Of a stretch of 64,000 bases of DNA, positions 55,431 through 63,991 are shown piece by piece. Numbering within the stretch: position 1 is the stretch's first letter; every line of letters begins with the position of its first letter. The DNA lies in contig NZ_AP021874.1 in the NCBI RefSeq assembly GCF_009688945.1, forward strand, positions 6,572,001-6,636,000. Reading direction: 5' to 3'. Source of the stretch: Desulfosarcina alkanivorans (lineage in GTDB: Bacteria; Desulfobacterota; Desulfobacteria; Desulfobacterales; Desulfosarcinaceae). The notes beneath the pieces were generated by a model. That model was not told where the DNA came from. It saw only the letters and a list, made by a program, of their open reading frames with translations, and searched no databases. Both the position numbers and the translations under genes were made by a program.

Positions 55431-56597
55431 TCACAGGTCGTTCAGCACGGCCCGATAGGTTTCGGCCTGGGCCAGCAGTTCCTGCCGCCTGTCGTCTTTC
55501 ATCCGGTTCCAGGTCCGAACCATCATTGCCACGCGCGGATTGCCGGCGAGTTTTTGTCGATGGCGGTGGATAAACGCCCAATAGAGGCTGTTGAATGGGC
55601 AGGATCTGTCACCCGTCGGTTTGCGCCACAGGTAATGGCAGTCCTCACAGTAGTCGCTCATCTTGTGGATATCGTTGGCCGAAGAGACGTAGGGTTTGGT
55701 CGCCACGATACAGCCGTCCGCGAACTGGCTCATTCCGCGGGTGTTGACGATCTCCACCCACTGAACGGCATCGATATAGACGCCCAGATACCAGTTGTCG
55801 ACGCGATCGGGATGGACACCCGCCAGGAGGGCGAAATTGCCGGTGATCATCAATCGCTGAATGTGGTGGGCATAGGCATGCGTGAGCGATTGGGATATGG
55901 CTTTTCGCATGCAGTTCATGCGCGTGTCCGCAGTCCAGTAAAAATCCGGCAGGCCGGCCGTGTGGCCGAAATGGTTCATCGCTGCGTAGGCGGGCATGTG
56001 AGACCAGTAGATACCGCGCATGTACTCGCGCCAGCCGAGTATCTGGCGAACGAAGCCCTCCAGCTGTTCGATGCTCACGGTCACGCCCGAAGTCGCCTGT
56101 GAACGGGCGATTGCCGCCTGGATCACCTCCATGGGATGAAGCATTTTGGTGTTCAGCCCAAAAGAGAGCAGCGAATGAAACAGGCACCAGCTGCCGGCAG
56201 TCATGGCATCCTGATACGTGCCGAAGTGGGGCAGCCGATGGTCGATGAAGGTTGACAGCTGATGCAGGGCCTGGTCGCGGGTCACGGGCCAGATGAACCC
56301 CCTGGCGTCAATGTCGCCGAAGGTGGGCACCCCGCAACGATCGATCATGGCGACAATATCGGACACATCGTTGTCGAAAACGGCTGGCTCGGGAAGCGGC
56401 ACAGCGCTATCGTAGCGCCTGCGATTGCTGTGGTCGTAATTCCACTTGCCCCCCGCGGGTCTGCCATCCTCCATGAGGATATCGTAACGTTTACGCATCA
56501 ACCGATAGATGGTATCTTTTCGAACCTTCCGGAACCACCTGTGCTGTGCGTTGAGCTGGTCGCCGAGGATCAATCGAAGGGTTGTGCCTTTTTTCAT
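55431..56597 (-). CDS. iron-sulfur photolyase/cryptochrome-like protein lacking most of the antenna domain
   Basis: A 388-residue member of the FeS bacterial cryptochrome/photolyase group (PhrB/CryB, related to prokaryotic 6-4 photolyase). The C-terminal FAD-binding domain looks complete (EGFVRQILGWREYMRGIYW, AYAHHIQRLMITGNFALLAG, MSQFADGC), and all four cluster cysteines are present: MNCMRK, then SDYCEDCHY and RSCPFNSLYW. The N-terminus begins normally (LRLILGDQLNAQHRWF) but jumps at about residue 28 from KVRKDT to IYRLMRKRYDILMEDG. Compared with the about 507-residue family layout, roughly 120 residues of the alpha/beta antenna domain are missing in frame. ATG 56597 follows the family; the longer frame has no similarity. 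It may be a repurposed sensor or a damaged enzyme. Confidence 0.82.
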   Translation of the reverse strand: MKKGTTLRLILGDQLNAQHRWFRKVRKDTIYRLMRKRYDILMEDGRPAGGKWNYDHSNRRRYDSAVPLPEPAVFDNDVSDIVAMIDRCGVPTFGDIDARGFIWPVTRDQALHQLSTFIDHRLPHFGTYQDAMTAGSWCLFHSLLSFGLNTKMLHPMEVIQAAIARSQATSGVTVSIEQLEGFVRQILGWREYMRGIYWSHMPAYAAMNHFGHTAGLPDFYWTADTRMNCMRKAISQSLTHAYAHHIQRLMITGNFALLAGVHPDRVDNWYLGVYIDAVQWVEIVNTRGMSQFADGCIVATKPYVSSANDIHKMSDYCEDCHYLWRKPTGDRSCPFNSLYWAFIHRHRQKLAGNPRVAMMVRTWNRMKDDRRQELLAQAETYRAVLNDL

Positions 56598-56758
56598 GGG
56601 TGTTCTGCCTGAAATGCCCGGCGGCAATGGGAGTTCAACTGCCGGCCAGGGGAACCGGTTTGATGCCTGGCGTGTCAATCTTTGGCGGCCTGGAGGGCGC
56701 GAACGGAGTGCATCGATCGGGTTGGCAGGTCGACGGCCCAGGCGACCGCAGCCCCCCT

Positions 56759-57160
56759 CTATCCGCCATACCGGTTGCCGGCCTGCGCCAGCCACCGGTC
56801 AATGCGGTTCAGCGCCAGGCGGCAGACGAGACCGTATCCGAAAGCCCAGGCCGGCACGGTGAAGGTCAGCCGGCATCGATTCGGTCCAATAGGGGCCACA
56901 CGGTGGCCGGTGGCAGCCAGACCGCCTACCCGCCAGTCCCAGTAACGCCCGGGGTCGAATGTCTCCGCCGAGAAGGGTACCCATATGCCGATCGGGGTGA
57001 GGATGCGCCCCGAAGATCCGGCATGGATGAAACGATCACCGCAATCGACCGCCCTTACAGACGGCCCCCAGTGTGGCCAGCTTCTTGTGTCCGTGATCAG
57101 CCGCCACACGTGCCCGCCGGCTGCGTCGAGTCGTTTGGAAAACCCACGTGGAGGGCTCAT
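56759..57160 (-). CDS. SRPBCC-superfamily protein
   Basis: A 133-residue START/polyketide-cyclase-like protein: an N-terminal helix-strand (VWRLITDTRSWPHWGPSVRA) is followed by alternating strands (GRILTPIGIWVPFSAETFDP, YWDWRVGG) and a C-terminal helix (FGYGLVCRLALNRIDRWL). Such proteins bind hydrophobic ligands; these small forms often sit near photolyase genes in proteobacteria, though function is unknown. ATG 57160 opens the domain, but no good ribosome-binding site is seen. It is on the same strand as the photolyase-like gene, about 160 bases upstream of it. Confidence 0.65.
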   Translation of the reverse strand: MSPPRGFSKRLDAAGGHVWRLITDTRSWPHWGPSVRAVDCGDRFIHAGSSGRILTPIGIWVPFSAETFDPGRYWDWRVGGLAATGHRVAPIGPNRCRLTFTVPAWAFGYGLVCRLALNRIDRWLAQAGNRYGG

Positions 57161-57592
57161 GGTCAACCGTTCTGGGGGTGAGGCGAATCGGCACGCCGGT
57201 GTCGGCTGCGGTGGGAACCACTTCGGGTGAGGCGCTGAACGTAAAGCGTGATGTCCTTTTCGCCGCGTGTCAATAAAAAAATGCTTGTCTGAACCCTTCC
57301 CGGTTGGTTTAATACCGGGGAGCATGTCGCGGTCTGAAGGGGGCCGGCACCACCGTGCGGGGCACCCCCCTCCAATCGCCGCGTCCATGCGTTTTTCCTC
57401 CATGGCGCGACCCATTCCTGCCGATTGCGTGGTCCAAAAGGTTCTTCACACAAAAATCTCCGGGTGGGGCCGTATGGACCGGGTGCTCCTGCCCGGCCGA
57501 TACAACCGTTCAATGAATCGGGCGCCCGGCCGTTTTCGGTTGCCCGATATGAATAAACCAGCGTTTCCAACCACAGGGACAGGGAGGTGCTC
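57161..57592. other. intergenic region upstream of sdhA
   Basis: About 430 bases between divergent genes. I searched it for a succinate dehydrogenase membrane anchor; none of the frames has hydrophobic helices or haem-ligand patterns. A plus-strand frame of 109 codons looks random. Confidence 0.4.
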
Positions 57593-59329
57593 GTGATCCA
57601 TCAATTCGACACGGTGATCGTCGGGTCCGGCGGCGCCGGGCTATACGCCGCACTGGAAGCCAGTCAGCGATCGAAAACGGCGGTTCTCTCCAAGCTGTAC
57701 CCCATCCGCAGCCATACCGGTGCGGCCCAGGGCGGGATCAGTGCCGCGCTGGGCAACGTGGAGGAGGACAAACCCGAATGGCACGCCTTCGACACGGTCA
57801 AGGGCGGCGATTATCTCGTCGATCAGCAGGCCGCCGCCATTCTGGCCGAGGAGGCGGTCCAGGCGGTCTATGATCTGGAAAACCGGGGCCTGCCCTTCAA
57901 CCGCACCCCGGAAGGGCGCATCGACCAGCGCCGGTTCGGCGGGCACACCCGCAACTTCGGCGAGGGGCCGGTGCGGCGGGCCTGCTACGCGGCGGACCGC
58001 ACCGGACACATGATTCTGCAGACCCTTTATCAGCAGTGCATCAAGAACGCGGTGACCTTTTTCGACGAATTCCAGGTCGTGGACCTGATCCTGGACGGCT
58101 CCACCGCCCAGGGGGTCGTGGCCGTGGAACTGGCCACCGGCGACCTGCATGTCTTTGCCGCCAAGGCCGTCCTGTTTGCCACCGGCGGGTTCGGGCGCAT
58201 CTTCAGGATCACCTCCAACGCCTACGCCAATACGGGTGACGGTCCGGCGGTGTGCGCCCGGCGCGGGATCCCCCTGGAAGACATGGAGTTCTTCCAGTTC
58301 CACCCCACCGGGATCATGGGGCTGGGCATCCTGATATCCGAGGCGGTGCGCGGCGAAGGCGGCATCCTGCGCAACCGGGACGGGGAGCGCTTCATGCAGC
58401 GCTACTCGCCAACATTGCTGGACCTGGCCCCCCGGGATATCGTCGCCCGCTCCATCCTGACCGAAGTGCGGGCCGGGCAGGGGATCCGCGGCGACCGCCG
58501 CATCGACGACTACGTCCATCTGGACGCGACGCATCTGGGAAAAGAGACCCTGGGCAGCAAACTGCCCGACATCACCGGTTTCTGCAAGACCTACCTGGGC
58601 ATCGATCCGGCCGATGCACCCATCCCGGTGCTGCCCACGGCCCATTACGCCATGGGCGGCATCCCCACGGATGTGCAGGGGCGGGTGATCATGGACGGTG
58701 CCGGCACCATCGTCAACGGCCTGTATGCCGCCGGGGAATGCGCCTGCGTCTCGGTGCACGGTGCCAACCGCCTGGGCACCAACAGCCTGCTCGACCTGGT
58801 GGTGTTCGGCCGCCGGGCGGGGCGGCACATCGGCGATTATGTGCGCCAGGCCGACATGCCCCGGCCCGGCACCGCCGCCGCCGACGAGGCCCGGGCCTTC
58901 ATCGGTCGGCTGACCGACGGCGCATCCGGTCCCCACGGCGGCCACATCACGGACGACATGCAGACCACCATGATGGAGAACGTGGGCATTTACCGCAACG
59001 CGACTGACATGCAGGCCGCCGTGGACCGGATTCAGGAACTGCGGCAGCGCTACCGGTCCGTGCGCGTTCAGGACACCGGCAGGCCCTTCAACACCGATCT
59101 GCTGGAAATCATCGAACTGGGCAACCTGCTGGACCTGTCACTGGTCACCGCCGCCTCGGCACTCAACCGCCGGGAGAGCCGCGGGGCCCACAGCCGGGAG
59201 GATTTCCCCGAACGGGACGACGACAACTGGCTCACCCACACCCTGGCCTATCTGAAAGACGATTCGGTGCGTCTGGACGACAAAGCGGTGGACACCTCCG
59301 TCTGGGAACCCAAACCGCGCACCTATTGA
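57593..59329 (+). CDS. sdhA: succinate dehydrogenase/fumarate reductase flavoprotein subunit
   Basis: A 578-residue FAD subunit. It has an N-terminal dinucleotide fold (TVIVGSGGAGLYAALEASQ), the covalent-FAD histidine in RSHTGAAQGG, active-site regions FFQFHPTGIMGLG and ILISEAVRGEGGILRN, and CVSVHGANRLGTNSLLDLVV. It catalyses succinate/fumarate interconversion, part of the oxidative citric-acid cycle or of propionate/acetate oxidation. GTG 57593 is chosen because AGGGAGG lies 5 bases upstream. sdhB follows after 16 bases. No cytochrome b or other anchor gene is adjacent. Confidence 0.94.
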   Translation: MIHQFDTVIVGSGGAGLYAALEASQRSKTAVLSKLYPIRSHTGAAQGGISAALGNVEEDKPEWHAFDTVKGGDYLVDQQAAAILAEEAVQAVYDLENRGLPFNRTPEGRIDQRRFGGHTRNFGEGPVRRACYAADRTGHMILQTLYQQCIKNAVTFFDEFQVVDLILDGSTAQGVVAVELATGDLHVFAAKAVLFATGGFGRIFRITSNAYANTGDGPAVCARRGIPLEDMEFFQFHPTGIMGLGILISEAVRGEGGILRNRDGERFMQRYSPTLLDLAPRDIVARSILTEVRAGQGIRGDRRIDDYVHLDATHLGKETLGSKLPDITGFCKTYLGIDPADAPIPVLPTAHYAMGGIPTDVQGRVIMDGAGTIVNGLYAAGECACVSVHGANRLGTNSLLDLVVFGRRAGRHIGDYVRQADMPRPGTAAADEARAFIGRLTDGASGPHGGHITDDMQTTMMENVGIYRNATDMQAAVDRIQELRQRYRSVRVQDTGRPFNTDLLEIIELGNLLDLSLVTAASALNRRESRGAHSREDFPERDDDNWLTHTLAYLKDDSVRLDDKAVDTSVWEPKPRTY

Positions 59330-59345
59330 AACCAAGGAGCCATAC

Positions 59346-60074
59346 ATGGAAATCACCCTCAAGGTACAACGCTTCAACCCCGACATCGACAAGGCCCCCT
59401 ATTACCAGACCTACACGGTGGCGGCCGACCCCAACGAGCGGCTGCTGGACGCACTGATGCAGGTCAAGCGCTTTCAGGACGGCAGCCTGGGATTCCGCAA
59501 AAGCTGCGCCCACGGCGTCTGCGGGTCGGACGCCATGCGCATCAACGGAAAGGACGGCCTGGCCTGCAAGACCCTGATCAGGGAGGTGGCCGAAAAAGAC
59601 GGCGACACCGTTACCGTGGAACCGCTTCGCTACCTGCCCGTGCAGCGGGACCTGATCGTCGATCAGAGCGCCTTTTTCAAAAAATACAGGTCGGTCAGGC
59701 CCTTTTTGATCAACGACGAACCGGTGGACGCCAAAGAGCGGATCCAGTCCCAGGACGAGCGCATGCGTTTCGATGATACCACCAACTGCATCCTGTGCGC
59801 CTCGTGCTATTCGGCCTGCCCCGTACTGGAAGACAATCCGGCGTTTCTCGGACCGGCGGCCATCGCCCAGGCCTATCGCTTCAACGCCGACACGCGCGAT
59901 CGTGGATTCGACCAGCGACTGGCCGTCCTGGACCTGCCCGACGGGGTGTGGCCCTGCCAGAATCATTTCCAATGCACCCGATCCTGTCCGCGCGGCATAC
60001 TGATTACCAAGCGGATCAACCAGACCAAGCGCATGCTCGAGGCGCACGAGCAGAAGGCGCCCTCGGAGAAATAG
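59346..60074 (+). CDS. sdhB: succinate dehydrogenase/fumarate reductase iron-sulfur subunit
   Basis: A 242-residue electron-transfer subunit: [2Fe-2S] cysteines in SCAHGVCGSDAM and LACKTL, [4Fe-4S] in CILCASCYSACP, and [3Fe-4S] in PCQNHFQCTRSCPRG. It passes electrons between SdhA and a membrane quinone subunit that must be encoded elsewhere. Start ATG 59346 after AAGGAG. A weak hairpin GAAAGGC/GCCTTTC (60190-60208) lies between it and the converging gene. Confidence 0.95.
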   Translation: MEITLKVQRFNPDIDKAPYYQTYTVAADPNERLLDALMQVKRFQDGSLGFRKSCAHGVCGSDAMRINGKDGLACKTLIREVAEKDGDTVTVEPLRYLPVQRDLIVDQSAFFKKYRSVRPFLINDEPVDAKERIQSQDERMRFDDTTNCILCASCYSACPVLEDNPAFLGPAAIAQAYRFNADTRDRGFDQRLAVLDLPDGVWPCQNHFQCTRSCPRGILITKRINQTKRMLEAHEQKAPSEK

Positions 60075-60221
60075 GACCTTCAGGGCATCAGGATATGGGG
60101 CCGATGTTTACGGGGACCGCTTTACTTCCGCAGGCATTCACGAATCCGCCGGGCAGCGGACACACGGCTTCCTACTCGGCGAGGGAATAGAAAGGCCGGG
60201 TGCCTTTCCTGTCGGCCGTTC

Positions 60222-60743
60222 TCAGTGAGGGGTGTCGAACGGGTCAAGCAGCATTTCAGGCTGCTCGGCCTCAAACGTCTTGAGATCGGGATGGTTGTTG
60301 ATGAATCGGGCACAGGAGTTCCAGCGCAGCACGGCATCCTGGTTGTCCGGGTCGCAGCCGGCCAGGGCCTCGCCATAGGCCTTCATCGCCTTGGCAAACC
60401 AGTCGTAAGCCACCGCGCCGGATCCCGGGCCGCCCTGCTTGAGATGAAACTTGGCCCGCCGCTCGAAAAGAATGCCGGTGTAATAGGATTTGCAATAGGC
60501 GCTGTCGAGTTTGTCCACGATCTTGCGGCCCTGCTCATAGGCCGGATTGAGACCGTGGTCGGCAAACTTGTCGGTCAGCGCCAGGAGAAGGAGTACCAGG
60601 GCTTCCTGATTGGCGGCATCGACCGCCAGGATATCCAGGCAGATGCTTTCCGCCTCATCCGGTTCGTTGAGCAGACGATATCGTTTGGCCTTCTCAAGTG
60701 CAGATGGAACCACTTCGGGGCTGAGGGTTTTCAATGCGACCAT
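60222..60743 (-). CDS. helical-repeat (TPR-like) protein, unknown function
   Basis: A 173-residue soluble protein, mostly helical, with TPR-like stretches (ALEKAKRYRLLNEPDEAESI, ILAVDAANQEALVLLLLAL, AYDWFAKAMKAYGEALAG). GGAGG lies 6 bases before ATG 60743, and a good promoter is upstream (60799-60826). It is monocistronic and converges on sdhB. I recognise no function. Confidence 0.7.
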   Translation of the reverse strand: MVALKTLSPEVVPSALEKAKRYRLLNEPDEAESICLDILAVDAANQEALVLLLLALTDKFADHGLNPAYEQGRKIVDKLDSAYCKSYYTGILFERRAKFHLKQGGPGSGAVAYDWFAKAMKAYGEALAGCDPDNQDAVLRWNSCARFINNHPDLKTFEAEQPEMLLDPFDTPH

Positions 60744-60798
60744 GAGGACCTCCCTTCCTGTTTGGGTGACGGACAGCGACAAAATGGCTGTATCGTTT

Positions 60799-60826
60799 AG
60801 TATACGAATTTTTTTAGTATTTTCAA
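60799..60826 (-). promoter_or_regulatory. sigma-70-type promoter of the helical-repeat gene
   Basis: Minus strand: -35 TTGAAA (60826-60821), a 16-base AT-rich spacer, -10 TATACT (60804-60799), in an AT-rich island that stands out from its surroundings. The gene starts 55 bases downstream. Confidence 0.7.
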
Positions 60827-61186
60827 GAGGCTGGCAGATGGAAACACTCTCCGGCCCCCTCAGTTTCAGGTCACCGGCGGCCTGCCGCGCCCAATCCGGA
60901 GGACGCACAGCGCCATATCAACGGGCCGACTTGCCCGGCCTGGGGATGCATCCGGCATCCGCAGGCTCACCCCACCTCCGACAATGCCCAAGCGTGCCAG
61001 GGAACCGATCAGCCCCTGGACGCCGTGCATCCGGGCGATAATGACCGGCATTTTTGAAGACCCGTTCAAAGGTGGACATTCATCGATCCGGTGATTTTCC
61101 GCTGAGCTCCGCATGAACGCGTCCGATTCCTCCGGAGGGAAGCATCGCGGTTGTATGGCGGACGACACGGGTGGTCATGGCGTCGT
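60827..61186. other. intergenic stretch without recognised gene
   Basis: About 360 bases between the helical-repeat promoter and the end of the DUF2237 gene. A minus-strand frame of 100 codons (60866-61168) contains a hydrophobic piece GLIGSLARLGIVGGGVSL but no ribosome-binding site and no family I recognise; it may be a gene fragment. Confidence 0.3.
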
Positions 61187-61570
61187 TCACCCGTCGGTCG
61201 GGGTCGCCAGGGCGTGCGTCTCTATCCGGGCCAGGGGAATACGGTCCAGCACGCGTGCGTGCGTGGCGGCCATAATCACCGGCGGCGCAACGCCGTGGTC
61301 GAAGGCCTCCTGCCAGCGGTCCTCGCACAGGCACCAGCGGTCGCCCGGTTTCAGTCCGGGGAAACCGCCCAGGCGATCGGGGGTGTACAAATCGTTTCCG
61401 CGGCGTCGGGTAAATTCAAGAAACGCGCGGGTTACCTGGGCGCAGACCCCGTGCCTGCCGCGATCGGCCGCAGAAATCCGGCAGTCGCCATTGCGATTAA
61501 ACCCGGTCAGCGGCTGCAGGCTGCAGGTTTCCAGTTTTTCGTTGAGTACATTTTTCTCATGGCTGTTCAT
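61187..61570 (-). CDS. DUF2237 family protein
   Basis: A 127-residue protein with the family's strongly conserved segments: NVLNEKLETCSLQPLTGFNR, VCAQVTRAFLEFTRRRGNDL, GFPGLKPGDRWCLCEDRWQE and PVIMAATHARVLD. Conserved cysteines (TCSL, VCAQ, WCLC) suggest metal binding or redox activity, but the function is unknown. ATG 61570 is preferred to an ATG 18 bases earlier because GGGGG lies about 7 bases upstream and the family starts here. Confidence 0.85.
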   Translation of the reverse strand: MNSHEKNVLNEKLETCSLQPLTGFNRNGDCRISAADRGRHGVCAQVTRAFLEFTRRRGNDLYTPDRLGGFPGLKPGDRWCLCEDRWQEAFDHGVAPPVIMAATHARVLDRIPLARIETHALATPTDG

Positions 61571-61641
61571 GGTCGGCCCCCGATGCATTTCCAGCTTCAG
61601 TCTGGTGAGCGGGCCGACATGCTACGGCCAGCCCGTTTTAC

Positions 61642-61680
61642 TGACCGGGTGTGCGACTTCTTCACACGCACACCCGGTCA
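61642..61680. repeat. perfect 14-base inverted repeat between DUF2237 and acyl-CoA dehydrogenase genes
   Basis: TGACCGGGTGTGCG and CGCACACCCGGTCA flank an 11-base loop. It lies between the end of the acyl-CoA dehydrogenase gene and the start of the DUF2237 gene, both on the minus strand. There is no T tract in either direction. It may be a terminator aided by Rho, or an operator for the downstream gene. Confidence 0.55.
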
Positions 61681-61805
61681 CATCTCCAGGGAGTGAAGGT
61701 AGTTCCTCTGACGGCAACGGCAATATGAGCCGGTTGACCGTTTGGTGATGGTTCAGAACTACCAGCCGGAGGCGAACCGGCGCCATCAGCGGGGGCCGCC
61801 GTACC

Positions 61806-63131
61806 TCAGCCCACCTTCTTGAAGGCCGATTGCGGGAAAAAGCAATAGGGGCACTCATCGGGAGCCTCATCCCCGTAGTGCACATAGCCGCACATCCGGC
61901 AACGCCACACGGGCCCCGTTTGCGGATCGGCATGGGGATCGGCGTCCCGGTGCAGGGGCAGGTCTTCCAGGGCCGGCATGACCGGCTGGTATTCACTCAT
62001 CACGTAACCGGAAACGATCACCCGCTGGACTTCACTGGTCCCTTCGTAGATGCGCAGAAGGCGGACATCGCGCAGCAGCTTCTCGACAGGGAACATCTTG
62101 GTATAGCCATAGCCGCCGAAAATCTGCAGGGCCTCGTTGACCACTTCCAGGGCCACTTCCGTGCCATAAAATTTGGCCAGGGAGGCATTCAGGGTAGGAT
62201 CCTGGCCCTGGTCGGCCTCCCAGGCCGCCTTGAGGGTCATCAGGCGCGCCGTTTCGACTTTCTGGTACATGTCCGCGATCTTGAACTGGATGGCCTGGAA
62301 AGCGCTGACGGGCATGCCAAACGCCCGGCGTTTTTTGGCGTAGTCCATGGCGAATTCCATGGCTGAACGGGCCGCACCTACGCCGAAAGCGCCGATGATG
62401 GGTCGCGTCCGGCCGAAGGTTTTCATGGCCAGGACGAATCCCTTGCCCGGCGGCGCCAGCACGTTGGCCTTGGGAACCCGGACATCGTCAAATTTCAGGC
62501 CCACCGTGTTGGAGCATCGCTGCCCCATTTTGGGGATCGGGCGGCCGACCCGTACGCCGGGCCAGTCCTTTTCCACCACAAAGGCGCAGATGCCGTCGTG
62601 CTGCGTTTCGGTATCGACCGTGGCAAAGACCGATATGTAGTCGGCAAGGCCACCATTGGTGATCCAGTATTTGGTGCCGCTGAGGATGAAGTCGTCGCCA
62701 TCGGCCCGGGCCCGGCAGCGAATACCGGCCACGTCCGACCCCATGGTCGGCTCCGAGGTGGCAAAACAGATATTCTTGAAATCGTTGAGGATGCGGGGCA
62801 GGTACCGTTTGCGGGCGTCCTCGTTGTCAGACAGCAGGAGCGGCTCCATGCCCAGTGAATTGTCAAAAATCGACGTAGCCAGACCGGGGCAGGCTGCGGC
62901 CAGTTCTTCGGTCAGGATGGCGCCCTCGACCAGCCCCAAGCCCTGACCGCCGTATGCCTCAGGGATGTCCGTGTTCATAATCCCGGCATCGTAGGCCTTG
63001 CGCAGCACCGAGATCGGCATCTCGTCTTTCTCATCATAGTACCAGGCGATTGGAAGGACTTCTTTCAGCGCAAACTCGCGGGCTTTTGACTGAAGGGCGA
63101 TCTGCTTTTTGGTCAGCGTAAAATCAAGCAT
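61806..63131 (-). CDS. acyl-CoA dehydrogenase with C-terminal rubredoxin-like domain
   Basis: A 441-residue flavoenzyme. Residues 1-380 are a standard acyl-CoA dehydrogenase: start LDFTLTKKQIALQSKAREFA, FAD/substrate motif CFATSEPTMGSDVAGI, YWITNGGLADYISVFA, and the C-terminal signature LQIFGGYGYTKMFPVEKLLR and LLRIYEGTSEVQR, where the glutamate in YEGTSE is the likely catalytic base. After a His/Asp/Pro linker, residues about 405-441 form an iron- or zinc-binding ribbon, WRCRMCGYVHYGDEAP and CPYCFF, of rubrerythrin/rubredoxin type. The extra domain could take electrons directly from FAD in place of, or alongside, electron-transfer flavoprotein. The substrate chain length is unknown. Confidence 0.9.
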   Translation of the reverse strand: MLDFTLTKKQIALQSKAREFALKEVLPIAWYYDEKDEMPISVLRKAYDAGIMNTDIPEAYGGQGLGLVEGAILTEELAAACPGLATSIFDNSLGMEPLLLSDNEDARKRYLPRILNDFKNICFATSEPTMGSDVAGIRCRARADGDDFILSGTKYWITNGGLADYISVFATVDTETQHDGICAFVVEKDWPGVRVGRPIPKMGQRCSNTVGLKFDDVRVPKANVLAPPGKGFVLAMKTFGRTRPIIGAFGVGAARSAMEFAMDYAKKRRAFGMPVSAFQAIQFKIADMYQKVETARLMTLKAAWEADQGQDPTLNASLAKFYGTEVALEVVNEALQIFGGYGYTKMFPVEKLLRDVRLLRIYEGTSEVQRVIVSGYVMSEYQPVMPALEDLPLHRDADPHADPQTGPVWRCRMCGYVHYGDEAPDECPYCFFPQSAFKKVG

Positions 63132-63388
63132 TGGTTCCCCCTTTTTAAAAGTTTAGGGCCTGCCGCGATACCACTGATCGGTGCCTGTCGGTGCGTTGCC
63201 TGCACCCGATGGCACCGCATGCAGGCGGTGTGTCATGGTGATGGGATCGCTTCCACCATGGCACGGCGGCGGCCGCGATGCAAGTGGCGGAACTTCAGGC
63301 GGCTCGGGGCAACCCGACGTTTTTAGACGACCGGATCTTGCAGTCCCCGCCGGGTTTATAAAACCCCATAACCGCAAAAGGAAGCAAT

Positions 63389-63717
63389 GTGCTTAAACCG
63401 CAAATGTGTACGCGTTGGTTTATGGCGGTTGCAATGGTATCCGGGATGCTTGTATTTGCCGGCAATGCCATGGGTTCCGGGTTTGCCCTTATCGCGCAGA
63501 GTGCATCCGGTGCCGGTTGTGCATATGCCGGCATCGGCGTCACCGCCCCCTGCGGACTGGATACCGAATGCAGCGACGGCTGGCCGGCCGCTGCCATGCC
63601 CTCAAATCCGAACTGGCCACGGTCAACATCAACCCCACCGACAACCGTCGCACACCGCGCATTCCCGGGGCAGACCGCATCTGGATGACCCTGGGCGCCG
63701 GAGGAGATTATCGAGGA
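63389..63717 (+). pseudogene. remnant of a FadL/OmpP1-type outer-membrane porin
   Basis: Starts well: AAGGAAG before GTG 63389, a signal peptide (WFMAVAMVSGMLVFAGNAMG) and the family N-terminus SGFALIAQSASGAGCAYAG. Then similarity stops and in another frame resumes with TVNINPTDNRRTPRIPGADR, IWMTLGAG, the beta-barrel end region of FadL. A normal gene is about 400 codons or more; nearly all of the barrel is missing and the frame is broken. Immediately after, a short-chain dehydrogenase fragment begins. Confidence 0.65.
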
Positions 63718-63991
63718 AGTCAACCGGCGTTTGCGTCGGGTCGACATCCTGGTGAACAATGCCGGCTTCAATGAATGCGGCTATTTTTCAGAAACCAACC
63801 CGGGTCGTGAACTGCAGATGATCCAGCCCCATGTGGGTGCCGTAGCCAGCCTCACCCAGCGGTTGCTGCCGGCAAGGGGCAAACGGGCTTCAGGGAGAAT
63901 TCTCAACGTGGGCTCCACCGGCAGCCTGGTTCCCAGCCCCTTCTGGCGGAATGCATATCGAAACCGGGCTGCCGACCGCCGGCCGGCCTGA
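63694..63991 (+). pseudogene. remnant of a short-chain dehydrogenase/reductase
   Basis: One frame reads APEEIIEEVNRRLRRVDILV, then NNAGFNECGYFSETNPGREL, and GRILNVGSTGSLVPSPF: the NNAG motif and the catalytic-serine strand of SDR enzymes. The N-terminal glycine motif (TGASxGxG) is missing because the piece abuts the FadL remnant, and after SPF the frame breaks before the YxxxK site. A stop follows near the window edge; more may lie beyond. Confidence 0.6.

Noticed and set aside
57161..57592. Succinate dehydrogenase anchor (sdhC) hidden upstream of sdhA
   Set aside because: No frame has membrane helices or conserved histidines.
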